From: Alcaligenes sp. SDU_A2
GTDB taxonomy: Bacteria > Pseudomonadota > Gammaproteobacteria > Burkholderiales > Burkholderiaceae_B
Direction of reading: 5' to 3'
Length of the DNA stretch: 64,000 nucleotides
Assembly: GCF_038237375.1 (NCBI RefSeq)
Contig: NZ_CP151273.1
Location: 3,162,001 to 3,226,000, forward strand
Shown here: in pieces, positions 35,191 to 44,379 of the stretch
How the letters are laid out: each line of letters begins with the position of its first letter
Numbering within the stretch: the first letter of the stretch is position 1
The notes under the pieces: generated by a model
What the model was told of the DNA's origin: nothing
Seen by the model: only the letters and a program-made list of their open reading frames with translations
The model's database searches: none
Translations under genes and position numbers: made by a program

Positions 35191-35895
35191 TCAGACGCCC
35201 AGATAACGCGTCCATAACGTCCGGTCCGCGCCCAGCGCATCCGAATCCCCCTGCCAGACCAGCTTGCCGCGCTCCAGAATAATGTGGTGATCGGCCAGCG
35301 CCATCAGCCGCTCCACGTATTTGTCGATCAGCAAAATGGTCTGCCCTTCTTCGCGCAGCACGGCCAGACAGTTCCAGATTTCTTCGCGGATCTTGGGGGC
35401 CAGACCTTCGGACGCTTCATCCAAGATCAGCAGTTTAGGGTTGGTGACCAATGCCCGGCCAATGGCCAGCATCTGCTGTTCTCCCCCCGAGAGCTGATTG
35501 CCCATATTGGCCGCCCGTTCGCGCAGGCGCGGAAAAAAGTCATACACCCGCTCGGGCGTCCAGGTCGTAGTGGCCTTGGGATTGCGCTTGCAGGCAAAGG
35601 CGGTCAGGTGTTCGGCTACCGTCAGGTTAGGAAAGCACTGCCGCCCTTCAGGCACGATGGCGATTCCGGCACGCGCAATGCGGTCTGGGTTCCAGCCCGA
35701 AATCGACTGTCCATCGAACTTTACATCGCCGCCGCGCACAGGCAACAGGCCCAAAATAGTACGCAACAAGGTAGTCTTGCCCATGCCGTTGCGCCCCAGC
35801 ACGGTCACCACCTGCCCGGCCTTGATCGACAGGTCCACACCGAACAGCACCTGGCTGGCACCATAGCCACTTTGTAATTGAGTCGTTTCCAGCAT
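35191..35895 (-). CDS. livF: Branched-chain amino acid ABC transporter ATPase LivF
   Basis: Second ATPase of the HAAT-type importer, 234 residues. Walker A GRNGMGKTT, signature LSGGEQQM and Walker B KLLILDEASEGLAP are intact. Last gene of livK-livH-livM-livG-livF, six bases after livG. Substrates of such systems include leucine, isoleucine and valine, but also other amino acids, urea or aromatic acids; nothing here fixes it. Confidence 0.94.
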   Translation of the reverse strand: MLETTQLQSGYGASQVLFGVDLSIKAGQVVTVLGRNGMGKTTLLRTILGLLPVRGGDVKFDGQSISGWNPDRIARAGIAIVPEGRQCFPNLTVAEHLTAFACKRNPKATTTWTPERVYDFFPRLRERAANMGNQLSGGEQQMLAIGRALVTNPKLLILDEASEGLAPKIREEIWNCLAVLREEGQTILLIDKYVERLMALADHHIILERGKLVWQGDSDALGADRTLWTRYLGV

Positions 35896-35901
35896 GCTGC
35901 C

Positions 35902-36705
35902 CTACCTTGGTGTTACCGGCGTGTCGTCATCGCCCAGATAGGCTTGGCGCACGGCCTCGTTGTCGCGAATGTCGGCTGGCGTGCCGGTAGCAATGACATG
36001 TCCAGCCACCAACACGGAAATACGATCGGCCAGCCGGAATACGGCTTCCATATCGTGCTCGACCAACAGCATCGTCGCCTTGCCGCGCATGGATTCGATC
36101 AGCTCGGTCAGGCGCAAAGTCTCGTCCGGCCCCATGCCCGCCATAGGCTCGTCCAACAGCAGAACCTGGGGACGGCTGGCCAAAGCCAGGGCAAACTCCA
36201 CTTTGCGCTGCTCCCCGTGCGGCAATACGCCTGCCAGCGTATGCAGCACACCGGCATCGATGGCGCACTCGACCGCCAAGGCACGGGCCTGCTCGTACAA
36301 CTGCGTTTCGTCGCGGCGGGAACGCCAGAAGCGGAAACTGCTGCCGCTGCACGCCTGCAAAGCCAGCACCAGATTGTCCAGCACCGTGTAATTCTTGAAG
36401 ATATTGGTAATCTGAAACGAACGCGCCAATCCAGCCGCTACGCGCTGGTTGCCCGACAGAGCCGTCACATCGCGCCCGCCCAGCAGCAATTGCCCTTCGT
36501 CGGGGTCCAGCGTCCCGGAGAGCAAGTGGATCAAGGTGGACTTTCCGGCCCCATTAGGGCCGATCAGGCCGTGTATCTCGCCTGGTTCCAGGCTCAGCGA
36601 CACATCGTCGGTGGCTTTCAGCGCGCCAAAGCGCTTGACCAGACCACGCGCCTCTAAAGAAGCCGCATGGTTCTTGGCCGACGCTGCCATTGTCATCATA
36701 TTCAT
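35902..36705 (-). CDS. livG: Branched-chain amino acid ABC transporter ATPase LivG
   Basis: First ATPase of the importer, 267 residues, with Walker A GPNGAGKST, the LivG-type signature LPHGEQRKVE and Walker B QVLLLDEPMAGMGP. I chose the ATG at 36705, which overlaps the livM stop (ATGA), rather than an upstream in-frame start inside livM. About 15 residues precede the ATPase fold. Confidence 0.94.
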   Translation of the reverse strand: MNMMTMAASAKNHAASLEARGLVKRFGALKATDDVSLSLEPGEIHGLIGPNGAGKSTLIHLLSGTLDPDEGQLLLGGRDVTALSGNQRVAAGLARSFQITNIFKNYTVLDNLVLALQACSGSSFRFWRSRRDETQLYEQARALAVECAIDAGVLHTLAGVLPHGEQRKVEFALALASRPQVLLLDEPMAGMGPDETLRLTELIESMRGKATMLLVEHDMEAVFRLADRISVLVAGHVIATGTPADIRDNEAVRQAYLGDDDTPVTPR

Positions 36706-37673
36706 GGCTGCTCCTTGGCCAGTCCGGCGGTTTTGGCAGGATCGACGGCCGAGCGGATACGCACCAGTCCGGCCAGCCCCTTGGGGGCGAAAAACACCAC
36801 CACCAGCAACAAGATACCCAATGGCATGTGCCAGTACTCGGTCCAATTGCGCAGAATTTCTTCCAGCACCAACATCACGAATGCACCCAGCGCACCGCCA
36901 TAGAGCAAGCCTATCCCACCGACCAGCACCATAATGATCAGATCCGCCGACTGGGTCCAGTTCATCAGGCTGGGCGAGACGAACAAGTTATGGTTAGCCA
37001 GCAAGGCACCGGCCAGGCCCATGACGGCACCGCTGATGGTGTATGCGGTCAGGCGAATCCGATACACCGGGTAGCCCAGGGACTGCATGCGGCTTTCATT
37101 TTCGCGCGTTCCCATCAAGGCCTGTCCGAAACGGGCATTGATCAAACGCTGAAACAGAAACAAGGCCAGAACCAGAATGGCCAGCACCAGGTAATAGAAC
37201 ACCAGGTCATTGCTCAGGTCCAGGCCCGGCAACTGGGACGCGTTATACAGGTTCATGCCGTCCTCGCCGCCATACTGGCGCAAGGAAATGAACAAGTAAT
37301 AAATCATCTGGGCAAACGCCAGAGTGATCATGATGAAATACACGCCCCGCGTGCGCAGCGACACCGCACCAGTCAGAAAAGCCAACAAACCGGACACCAG
37401 CATGGCCGCCGGCCAGGCAATCAGGCCGCTGTCTACGCCTTCGGTGGCCAGTATGCCCACGGTATAGGCACCTGCGCCAAAGAATGCGGCATGCCCCAGC
37501 GCCACCAGCCCGCCATAACCCAGCACCAGATTCAAGGCACTGGCGGCCAGCGCATAAATAAAGATGCGCCGCACAAAAGATATATAAAACTCCATGCCGT
37601 ACAGCGGGGCCAACAGCGGGAAGGCAATCAGCACTGCCAAGGCCAGGACGGTAAAAATGCGCGAAGTACTCAT
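36702..37673 (-). CDS. livM: Branched-chain amino acid ABC transporter permease LivM
   Basis: Inner-membrane permease, 323 residues, about nine helices. NLVLGYGGLVALGHAAFFGAG and the EAA-like loop GQALMGTRENESRMQSLGY match LivM. Four bases after livH; overlaps livG by four bases. Confidence 0.94.
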   Translation of the reverse strand: MSTSRIFTVLALAVLIAFPLLAPLYGMEFYISFVRRIFIYALAASALNLVLGYGGLVALGHAAFFGAGAYTVGILATEGVDSGLIAWPAAMLVSGLLAFLTGAVSLRTRGVYFIMITLAFAQMIYYLFISLRQYGGEDGMNLYNASQLPGLDLSNDLVFYYLVLAILVLALFLFQRLINARFGQALMGTRENESRMQSLGYPVYRIRLTAYTISGAVMGLAGALLANHNLFVSPSLMNWTQSADLIIMVLVGGIGLLYGGALGAFVMLVLEEILRNWTEYWHMPLGILLLVVVFFAPKGLAGLVRIRSAVDPAKTAGLAKEQP

Positions 37674-37677
37674 TGCA

Positions 37678-38598
37678 TCAACCTCGCGCCGGGAACAAGC
37701 CCGAAGGACGGAAAACCAGAACGCCGGCCATCAGAACGTAGATCATGATGGCCGCCAGTGTCGGCCCCACGCTGGAGGCCACGTCGGCCGGAAAGACATT
37801 GCGCAGCAGCATGGGCAAAAAGGCACGACCGGCCGTATCCACCATGCCCACCAGCAAAGCTCCGACAAAAGCGCCGCGTATCGAGCCTATGCCGCCGATC
37901 ACAATACACACCAGCACCAGGATCAGAATTTCTTCGCCCATACCGATCTGCACGGCCGTGATAGGTCCCAGCAAAGAACCCGCCAAGGCTGCCAGGGCCG
38001 CCCCAAGCGTGAATACGCCCAGGAACAACACCGGCACCTTGACGCCCATCAATGTCGCCATCTGACGGTTAGAGGCCCCTGCCCGCACCAGCACGCCGGC
38101 ACGGGTCTTGGTGACAAAGGCATACAGCGCCAAGGCCACGATCAATCCCACCGCAATAATCATCAGGCGGAAAGCGGGATACAAAAAGTCCGGCAGCAGC
38201 TCCACAGGACCGGACAACATGGCCGGCATATTGAGCATAACGGGCGTCGGCCCCCAGATCATCTTGACCAGATCGTTGGCGATCAGGATAACCGCGTAAC
38301 TGCCCAGCACCTGCGCCAGATGGTCGCGGGTGACCAGTTTGCGCATGATGAGTATTTCCAGGGCGATGCCCACCAAGGCCGTCACGCCCACCGCCACGAT
38401 GATGGCGGCGGTGAACGAGCCGGTACGCTGCATGGTTTCGGCGGCCACATAGGCTCCCGCCATATAGAGGGAGCCATGGGCCAGGTTCATGATGTCCATA
38501 ATGCCAAAGACCAGTGTCAGGCCGGCGGCAATCAAAAACAGCATCAAACCAAACTGCAAACCATTCAGCAATTGCTCTGTAATCAGAATGAGCGACAT
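37678..38598 (-). CDS. livH: Branched-chain amino acid ABC transporter permease LivH
   Basis: Inner-membrane permease, 306 residues, about eight helices. GLTLVFGIMDIMNLAHGSLYM near the N-terminus and the loop KTRAGVLVRAGASNRQMATLMG are typical of LivH. It lies 18 bases after livK. Confidence 0.94.
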   Translation of the reverse strand: MSLILITEQLLNGLQFGLMLFLIAAGLTLVFGIMDIMNLAHGSLYMAGAYVAAETMQRTGSFTAAIIVAVGVTALVGIALEILIMRKLVTRDHLAQVLGSYAVILIANDLVKMIWGPTPVMLNMPAMLSGPVELLPDFLYPAFRLMIIAVGLIVALALYAFVTKTRAGVLVRAGASNRQMATLMGVKVPVLFLGVFTLGAALAALAGSLLGPITAVQIGMGEEILILVLVCIVIGGIGSIRGAFVGALLVGMVDTAGRAFLPMLLRNVFPADVASSVGPTLAAIMIYVLMAGVLVFRPSGLFPARG

Positions 38599-38616
38599 GC
38601 TTCTACCACCTGAATC

Positions 38617-39786
38617 TTATTTAAGTTTGCAGTCTTTGACGTAAACGTCCTGGTAATTATCAAACACCTTGCTGACCAGGCGGTTCACCAGACGTCCATC
38701 GGCATCTTTTTCGACCTTGCGCAGGTAATACGCCTGGATGGGGAAGTTGTTCGTGCCATAGCTGAACTTGCCGCGCACAGAATCGTAATCGGCAGCCTTC
38801 AGGGCCTTGAGGACGGCTTCGCGGTCTTTGACATTGCCATCCACCTGCTTGACGGCCGCATCGATGGCCAGGATCACGTCATACGCCTGGGCAGCGTACA
38901 CGGACGGATAGCGGCCGTTATATTCCTTGCGGAACGCATCGACAAATTTCTTGTTGGCCGGCACATCCAGGTCCTGCGACCACTGGGCGGTGTTGTACAT
39001 GCCCAGAATGGGGTCGCCCACCGCCGGGATAATGTCCTCGTCACCCGAAAAGGCCGGTCCAAGCAGCACGATGTCCTTGTCCAGACCGGCGGCTACGAAC
39101 TGCTTGATGAAGTTGATGCCCATGGCACCGGGCAGGAAGAAAAATACGGCCTGGGGCTTGGCGGCGCGGATCTGTGCCAGCTCGGCCGCGTAGTCGATCT
39201 GGCCCAGTTTGGTGTAGATCTCGTCGCTGACCGGCTTGCCGTAGCCGCGCTTGAACCCGTTCAGGTGATCCTTGCCGGCCGGGTAATCCGGGGCCACGAT
39301 GAACATCTTTTCGTAATTTCTGTCGGCCGCCACTTTACCGGCCGCTTCGTCAAACGCGTCGTTCTGATACGAAACACCGAAGAAATAGGCATTGCAACCC
39401 GCGCCGGCCAACTGGCTGGGACCGGGGTTGCTGGTCAAGTAAGGAACCTTGGCGGAAAACAGCGCCGGAGCCACGGCCAGGGCCACGTTCGAGCCGACCG
39501 GGCCGGTAAAGAAGTCGATCTTGTCGCGCTGCACAAAGCGGTTCACCAACTGGCGAGCCTGATCCGGGTTGCCGGCCATGTCTTGCTGAATAAACTCGGC
39601 GGGCTGACCGCCCAACTTGCCATCCAGCATCTTGATGGCAAGGTTAAAGCCATCGCGCACCTCTCCCCCTACGGCCGCAAATGGGCCGGACGTATCCATG
39701 GCCATGCCGACCTTAACGGTATCGGCATGGACCAGCGAACCGCCAAACGCCGTGGCCAAAGCCACCGACAATACGATACGTTTCAT
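38617..39786 (-). CDS. livK: Branched-chain amino acid-type ABC binding protein
   Basis: Periplasmic binding protein of 389 residues, Sec signal MKRIVLSVALATAFGGSLVHA cleaved after residue 21. The mature start TVKVGMAMDTSGPFAAVGGEVRDG matches the PBP type I family, and the cysteine pair around GCNAYFFGVSYQND is seen in aromatic- or branched-chain-acid binders. I chose the ATG at 39786. First gene of the livKHMGF operon. Confidence 0.92.
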   Translation of the reverse strand: MKRIVLSVALATAFGGSLVHADTVKVGMAMDTSGPFAAVGGEVRDGFNLAIKMLDGKLGGQPAEFIQQDMAGNPDQARQLVNRFVQRDKIDFFTGPVGSNVALAVAPALFSAKVPYLTSNPGPSQLAGAGCNAYFFGVSYQNDAFDEAAGKVAADRNYEKMFIVAPDYPAGKDHLNGFKRGYGKPVSDEIYTKLGQIDYAAELAQIRAAKPQAVFFFLPGAMGINFIKQFVAAGLDKDIVLLGPAFSGDEDIIPAVGDPILGMYNTAQWSQDLDVPANKKFVDAFRKEYNGRYPSVYAAQAYDVILAIDAAVKQVDGNVKDREAVLKALKAADYDSVRGKFSYGTNNFPIQAYYLRKVEKDADGRLVNRLVSKVFDNYQDVYVKDCKLK

Positions 39787-40108
39787 GTTTTCTCCTCGCG
39801 CCACAGCGCTTGTAGGCTGTCTTTATTTACGGGTATGGGCAGACCGACACCAGATACCGCCACACCAACCATTTATTTATAAATAGTTTAGTTATCAATC
39901 AATTTTGATGACAAGTTGTGGTTTTTACCTAGAATCGGCTTGCCGTCTGTCTCCTTGCCGAACGGCGCGGTTACGCCGATGCGACAGGTGGCTATGCACT
40001 ATAACGACTGCAGCGGCAGCGGTTTATGCGCGTTTTCCTTGATGCCGCGCAGCAAACCGCAAGCCGCCGCTGCTACACTGGCCCTTCGCCCTTTTACCAG
40101 GAGACCTT
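39787..40108. other. Intergenic region between livK and the Ivy-like gene
   Basis: 322 bases of divergent upstream DNA. The stretch 39860-39920 is AT-rich (TTTATTTATAAATAG, then TTATCAATCAATTTTGATGA) and probably holds the liv promoter, but no -35/-10 pair with good spacing stands out. No gene seen. Confidence 0.5.
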
Positions 40109-40546
40109 ATGCGTATTTCACATTTCCTGTGCCGGCTGCTGGCCGGCGGCGCCTTGCTCGTTCCCTTGCTGGCTACTGCCCAGTCCGACGCGCCGGTGTA
40201 TCTGGCCGATCTGGCCTCTACCAACAAGCACGTGGCCGACCAGTATCGCGCCCTGATGCGCGATGTCGCCAAACGGGCCAGTTGGGTCAACCAATACGGC
40301 ACGGCTTCGCCGGCCGAGACGGTGTCGGTAGACGGGCGCAACTATCACTTGTTCCGGGCCTGCAAACCGCACAATTGCCCAAGCGAAAGCTATGTGGTGC
40401 TGTTGGACGCTCAAAAGCAAACCCTGGCCCACGGTGCCTTCGTGGAAAACAAAACGTCCGGCCCTGGCCTGGCCAGCAGCCGCGTGCAGTGGCTGGGCGA
40501 ACCCGACACCGATCTGGCACGCCACATGGCGGCCTGGCTGTTCTAG
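40109..40546 (+). CDS. ivy: Ivy-family lysozyme inhibitor
   Basis: Predicted periplasmic protein of 145 residues with a Sec signal peptide (cleavage after ATA/LATAQ near residue 25). The loop CKPHNC at residues 85-90 is the inhibitory loop of Ivy proteins, closed by a disulfide, which plugs the active site of C-type lysozyme. Other family parts, LFRACKPHNCPSESYVVLLD and the C-terminal LGEPDTDLARHMAAWL, are also present. It protects peptidoglycan against host lysozyme or limits self-lysis. It appears to be transcribed alone. Confidence 0.85.
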   Translation: MRISHFLCRLLAGGALLVPLLATAQSDAPVYLADLASTNKHVADQYRALMRDVAKRASWVNQYGTASPAETVSVDGRNYHLFRACKPHNCPSESYVVLLDAQKQTLAHGAFVENKTSGPGLASSRVQWLGEPDTDLARHMAAWLF

Positions 40547-40697
40547 CAACGACAATGACCGCGGCCAAGCCGTCTGCGGCGGCTTGGCAACGCCATACCG
40601 GGCCGGTACACAACATTCAGTCACAATGTGTTAGCTTAGGAAAAAATGGCGCGTGATCGCCTTTGTCCTTCAGCCATCTCGCATAGAAGAATGGATC

Positions 40698-41783
40698 ATG
40701 CCGACACTGCAATCGCCTTCCCAAGGCGCAGCATTCGACGCCTTGCACGCTGTGGCAATAGGCCAGGCCAGATGGGACGAGGTCATGGGCTTTGCCAAAG
40801 AACTGGTGGGAGCCGATTCAGCCACCATGCTCTGGCACAGCAAAAAAGCCCACGGACTGGCCCACACCGAAACAGCCGATATCCCCGCGCACACCCTGCA
40901 ACTGTACGGCGACCATTTCCACAAATATGACCCTATCGCCCTGCGCCATTGGGGATCGCCGCCCGGCACCCGTTTTTCCTGTGGCCTGGAACTGGACAAA
41001 CAGGACAGCATCAGCCGCAGCTTCTGGAACGACTTCATGCAGCCCTGCCGCATCCAGGAGATCCACGGCTGTATCCTGACCAACGAAGAGCAATGGATTA
41101 CCGCCATCAGCTTTCAGCGCAGCCGCCTGTACAAACCCAGCCGAGAAACGCTGCGAACCGAACAGGCCTTTATGGCTCTGGCGGCCCAAGCCCTGCAAGA
41201 ACAGCAACGGCGCAACATTGACGAGCTATCGCACCTGGGGCAGTTGCTAGGCCCGCGCCAAAACCTGTGGATGATTCTGAACAGCCGGGGCGAACTGCTC
41301 AGCAATGTGCACGCCCTGTTCCAGGAACTGGATCACGACCATAGCCTGCAACTGGTAGACAACCACCTGCGCCACCAAGACCCGCGCTGGAACCAGCGTC
41401 TGCTGGACGCCTTGCAGGACTGCCAGCAAACCCATCGTCCACTGCAATTGCACCTGCCCGATAACTGGGGACGCTCCTATCGCCTGTATCTGGGTCCGGC
41501 TGATACGCGATACAGTCAGGGCCTGCAAAATACCTTGCAGTTGCGCCTGGAATGCCGTCATATTTTCCATCTGCCCAGCGCCGAGCTGATTGCCGAGTTT
41601 TTTTCCCTGACTCCTACCGAAGCCCAGCTGTGCCACTGCCTGGCAAGCGGCATGACCCTCAAGGATGTCGCCCTTGTGCTGGGCATGGCATCGGAGACGG
41701 CCCGCAAGCATCTGGCCTCGGTCATGAAAAAAACCGGCTGCCACCGCCAGCCCGAACTGCTGCGCCTGATCACTTCTTTATAG
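40698..41783 (+). CDS. LuxR-family regulator with C-terminal HTH
   Basis: Predicted 361-residue regulator. The C-terminal 60 residues form a LuxR helix-turn-helix (LTPTEAQLCHCLASGMTLKDVA, then ARKHLASVMKKTG). The N-terminal 290 residues have no receiver Asp and no acyl-homoserine-lactone pattern; they may hold PAS- or GAF-like folds. I favour the ATG at 40698; a GTG at 40653 in the same frame is possible. Targets unknown; the flanking Ivy-like and CopZ-like genes are the nearest candidates. Confidence 0.8.
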   Translation: MPTLQSPSQGAAFDALHAVAIGQARWDEVMGFAKELVGADSATMLWHSKKAHGLAHTETADIPAHTLQLYGDHFHKYDPIALRHWGSPPGTRFSCGLELDKQDSISRSFWNDFMQPCRIQEIHGCILTNEEQWITAISFQRSRLYKPSRETLRTEQAFMALAAQALQEQQRRNIDELSHLGQLLGPRQNLWMILNSRGELLSNVHALFQELDHDHSLQLVDNHLRHQDPRWNQRLLDALQDCQQTHRPLQLHLPDNWGRSYRLYLGPADTRYSQGLQNTLQLRLECRHIFHLPSAELIAEFFSLTPTEAQLCHCLASGMTLKDVALVLGMASETARKHLASVMKKTGCHRQPELLRLITSL

Positions 41784-41854
41784 ATGCCGCTTGACCTTGC
41801 CCTGATGGGAAGGCTTACGCTGTTTCTATTGTTCCTACTACCCGGAGTCCTGCC

Positions 41855-42049
41855 ATGTCCACTTTTTCCGTCCCTGACATGACCTGCGGCCACTGCGTGC
41901 GCAGCATCACCGAAGCCATCCACGCCGTCGCCCCACACGCCAGCGTCAAGACCGACCTGGATCTGCACCAAGTCACCATCGAAGGGCTGGACGCGGACCA
42001 AGCCCTGAAAACACTGGAAGACGCCGGCTACACACCCAGCAAACTGTAA
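41855..42049 (+). CDS. Heavy-metal-associated (CopZ-like) metallochaperone
   Basis: A 64-residue single HMA domain. The metal site MTCGHC is at residues 9-14 (Cys11, Cys14). Such proteins carry Cu(I) to P-type ATPases such as CopA or to CueR-like sensors. No ATPase gene is adjacent. A terminator follows immediately, so the gene is probably transcribed alone. Confidence 0.92.
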   Translation: MSTFSVPDMTCGHCVRSITEAIHAVAPHASVKTDLDLHQVTIEGLDADQALKTLEDAGYTPSKL

Positions 42050-42056
42050 GACCGCA

Positions 42057-42087
42057 CCGGCCCTCCACAGGGCCGGCCGCTTTGTTT
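42057..42087 (+). terminator. Intrinsic terminator after the CopZ-like gene
   Basis: CCGGCCCT-CCAC-AGGGCCGG, 8-bp perfect stem, followed by CCGCTTTGTTT. Confidence 0.8.
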
Positions 42088-42133
42088 CGCGCCTACAATG
42101 CCTCCAGTTTCTGATTGACCACGGAGCGCATTG

Positions 42134-42661
42134 ATGACTTCCCGACTTATCCCCCAGCCGCTGACCCCCGCCGACTTTGCCCCCTATGGCACCATGTTGG
42201 GCAAGGGGCTGGCACACGCCCCCACCGAAGCGGCCTTCAGCAATGCCGCCACCGATTTCTGGCGCGAACACCTTTTTGAGACCGGTGCGGGCGGCGACAC
42301 AGAAGTGCTCTGGGTCAATTACCGCATCCAGGACCCGCACATCGCCGCCCTGGAGCAACACCTGCTGACGCAACAGGCGTTGGTACCGCTGACCGGCGAA
42401 ATCATCCACGTCGTGGCTGCCAGCACCGCGCAGGGCGGGCCCGACCTGACTACCCTGAAAGCCTTTATCATCAAGCCCGGCCAGGGCGTATGCATGCAGC
42501 CGGGCTGCTGGCACAGCAGTCGCGTGCGCCGTGGTCAAGTCAGTTGCCTGATGCTGACACGCCGCTCGACCACCTTGGATCTGGTTGCCCATATGAGGGA
42601 TGGAAACGTGGCCACCGAAAGCGAAATCCAACCCATCGACGCAGTTTCACTGGACCTGTAG
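42134..42661 (+). CDS. AllA-family ureidoglycolate lyase-like protein
   Basis: Predicted 175-residue cupin-like protein of the ureidoglycolate lyase (AllA) family, which splits ureidoglycolate into glyoxylate and urea late in allantoin breakdown. Landmarks: LTPADFAPYG, PLTGEIIHVVA, PDLTTLKAFIIKPGQGV and CWHSS. The start ATG is at 42134, with a TTG codon just before it in frame. No other allantoin or urea gene is near, so the real substrate may differ. Confidence 0.78.
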   Translation: MTSRLIPQPLTPADFAPYGTMLGKGLAHAPTEAAFSNAATDFWREHLFETGAGGDTEVLWVNYRIQDPHIAALEQHLLTQQALVPLTGEIIHVVAASTAQGGPDLTTLKAFIIKPGQGVCMQPGCWHSSRVRRGQVSCLMLTRRSTTLDLVAHMRDGNVATESEIQPIDAVSLDL

Positions 42662-42669
42662 CGCGATCG

Positions 42670-43557
42670 TCAAAAGGCGGACGCCGCCCCATACTTGATC
42701 GCCAGTTCGATAAATGCGCGCATCGCGGCCGACTGGTAGGCCCCCTTGCGCTGCATCAGAATGGCACGCCGCTGTGGCGGAGCCGGGTCCAGCCCCACCG
42801 CCACCAGGTATTCGCTGTTGCCAGCAATGGCCGCCGGCAGCAAAGTAGCCAAGCCGGTGCGCCGCACGATCTCGATGACGGCATTCAGTGAGTTCGATTC
42901 CATCTGCACCCGCAAATCCAGATCGTGCTGCCGGCAATGGCGTTCGATCTGTTCACGGGTAGCGAATTCGGCCGTAAGCAAAACCAGCGCCTCGCGCATC
43001 AACGCATCACGGTCTATGCTGCGCCGCTCGGCCAGGGCATGGGTGCGGCTGACGACCATCGCCAGGGTCTCGACCAGCAAGGGCTGGAACTCGACTGCTG
43101 TCGAGGTGGGTTTCTCAAAGGCAATCCCTATATCCAGTTCGTCTTCCACCAGCTGCGTTTCCACGCGCTCTTGCAGCATTTCCTGCACCACCAGGCGCAC
43201 ATTCGGGTAGCGACGGTGAAAAGCCTCGACCAAAGGACCAATCAGATACGAAGTGAACGTAGGAGCCACGGCCACCCGCAAGGAGCCTCGGCTCAAATCA
43301 CTGACATCATGAATGGCACGCCGTCCTTCCTCCAGATCCTGCAGCGCCTGACGCGCGTAGCGCAGATATACCTCGCCGGCATCGGTCAGGCGCACGCTGC
43401 GCCCATTACGATCGAACAATTGCGCCCCCAACTGCTCTTCCAGTTGACGGACTTGCTGGGACAGTGCAGGCTGAGACACATGCAAGGCATGGGCCGCGCG
43501 CGTGAAGCTCTGATACTGAGCCACCGCCAGGAAATAATTGAGATGACGCAGCAGCAT
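42670..43557 (-). CDS. cynR: LysR-type regulator, CynR-like
   Basis: A 295-residue LysR regulator with N-terminal HTH (FTRAAHALHVSQPALSQQVRQLE) and a PBP-like effector domain. Likeness to CynR is suggested by the MLLRHLNYFLAVAQ start and by the divergent CynT-like carbonic anhydrase gene. The ATG at 43557 was chosen; an upstream start adds eleven residues. A T-N11-A palindrome in the shared promoter region is the likely binding site. No cyanase gene (cynS) is present here, so the inducer may not be cyanate. Confidence 0.82.
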   Translation of the reverse strand: MLLRHLNYFLAVAQYQSFTRAAHALHVSQPALSQQVRQLEEQLGAQLFDRNGRSVRLTDAGEVYLRYARQALQDLEEGRRAIHDVSDLSRGSLRVAVAPTFTSYLIGPLVEAFHRRYPNVRLVVQEMLQERVETQLVEDELDIGIAFEKPTSTAVEFQPLLVETLAMVVSRTHALAERRSIDRDALMREALVLLTAEFATREQIERHCRQHDLDLRVQMESNSLNAVIEIVRRTGLATLLPAAIAGNSEYLVAVGLDPAPPQRRAILMQRKGAYQSAAMRAFIELAIKYGAASAF

Positions 43558-43604
43558 ATTTTCACTATAAGTAAATCCAATGCAATGCATCGGAAATTGG
43601 TATT

Positions 43605-43629
43605 TTACCTTATGAATAGAGCAAGGTAA
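43605..43629. promoter_or_regulatory. LysR-type operator between cynR-like and carbonic anhydrase genes
   Basis: A perfect inverted repeat TTACCTT-N11-AAGGTAA with the T-N11-A form that LysR regulators bind. It lies 48 bases before the regulator start and 33 bases before the carbonic anhydrase start, so one dimer or tetramer could act on both. Confidence 0.7.
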
Positions 43630-43661
43630 GCTTCACCCTGAGTCAAACCACAAGGACAAGG

Positions 43662-44312
43662 ATGAAAGACATTATCGACGGATTCCTGAAGTTTCAACGG
43701 GAAGCCTATCCAAAGCGCGCCAAGCTGTTCAAAAACCTGGCCACGCACCAAAATCCCCGCGCGCTCTTCATCTCTTGTTCCGACAGCCGATTGGTGCCCG
43801 AACTGGTCACCCAGCGCGAACCAGGCGATCTGTTCGTCATTCGCAACGCAGGTAATATTGTCCCGTCCTACGGGCCCGAACCCGGTGGGGTCACCGCTTC
43901 CGTCGAGTATGCCGTGGCCGCTCTGCGGGTGTCGGACATCGTCATCTGCGGCCATTCGGACTGCGGGGCCATGACGGCCATCGCTACCTGTCAGTGCCTG
44001 GATCACATGCCGGCGGTCGATCATTGGCTGCGCTATGCCGACTCGGCACGCCTGGTCAACGAGGCGCGCGTACATGTCAACGAACACGAACGCATTGCTT
44101 CGATGGTGCGGGAAAACGTCATCGCCCAGTTGGCCAATATCCAGACCCACCCGTCGGTGCGCCTGGCCATGTCCGAAGGACGGCTGACCTTGCACGGCTG
44201 GGTTTACGATATCGAATCGGGCACCATCGATGCCTACGATGGCGGTGCCATGAAATTCGTGCCGCTGGTTGAAAATCCCACGGTACGCGCCGCACCGATC
44301 CGCCTGCCCTAA
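43662..44312 (+). CDS. cynT: Beta-class carbonic anhydrase, CynT-like
   Basis: Cytoplasmic zinc enzyme of 216 residues that interconverts carbon dioxide and bicarbonate. Zinc ligands and dyad are at the same positions as in CynT: Cys39, Asp41 and Arg43 in CSDSR, His98 and Cys101 in CGHSDCG. In cyn operons it restores bicarbonate lost to cyanase; here cyanase is missing, so it may serve general bicarbonate supply. Probably controlled by the divergent LysR regulator. Confidence 0.93.
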   Translation: MKDIIDGFLKFQREAYPKRAKLFKNLATHQNPRALFISCSDSRLVPELVTQREPGDLFVIRNAGNIVPSYGPEPGGVTASVEYAVAALRVSDIVICGHSDCGAMTAIATCQCLDHMPAVDHWLRYADSARLVNEARVHVNEHERIASMVRENVIAQLANIQTHPSVRLAMSEGRLTLHGWVYDIESGTIDAYDGGAMKFVPLVENPTVRAAPIRLP

Positions 44313-44314
44313 GC

Positions 44315-44345
44315 TGAATGAACGCTCCTGCAAAAGGAGCATTCA
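44315..44345 (+). terminator. Stem-loop after the carbonic anhydrase gene
   Basis: GCTCCT and AGGAGC pair around GCAAA, extended by TGAAT/ATTCA. No T-run follows, so it is a weak terminator or an mRNA end stabiliser between convergent genes. Confidence 0.45.
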
Positions 44346-44379
44346 TACCCACCGTGGTTCGTAACAACAACCCGCTGTT

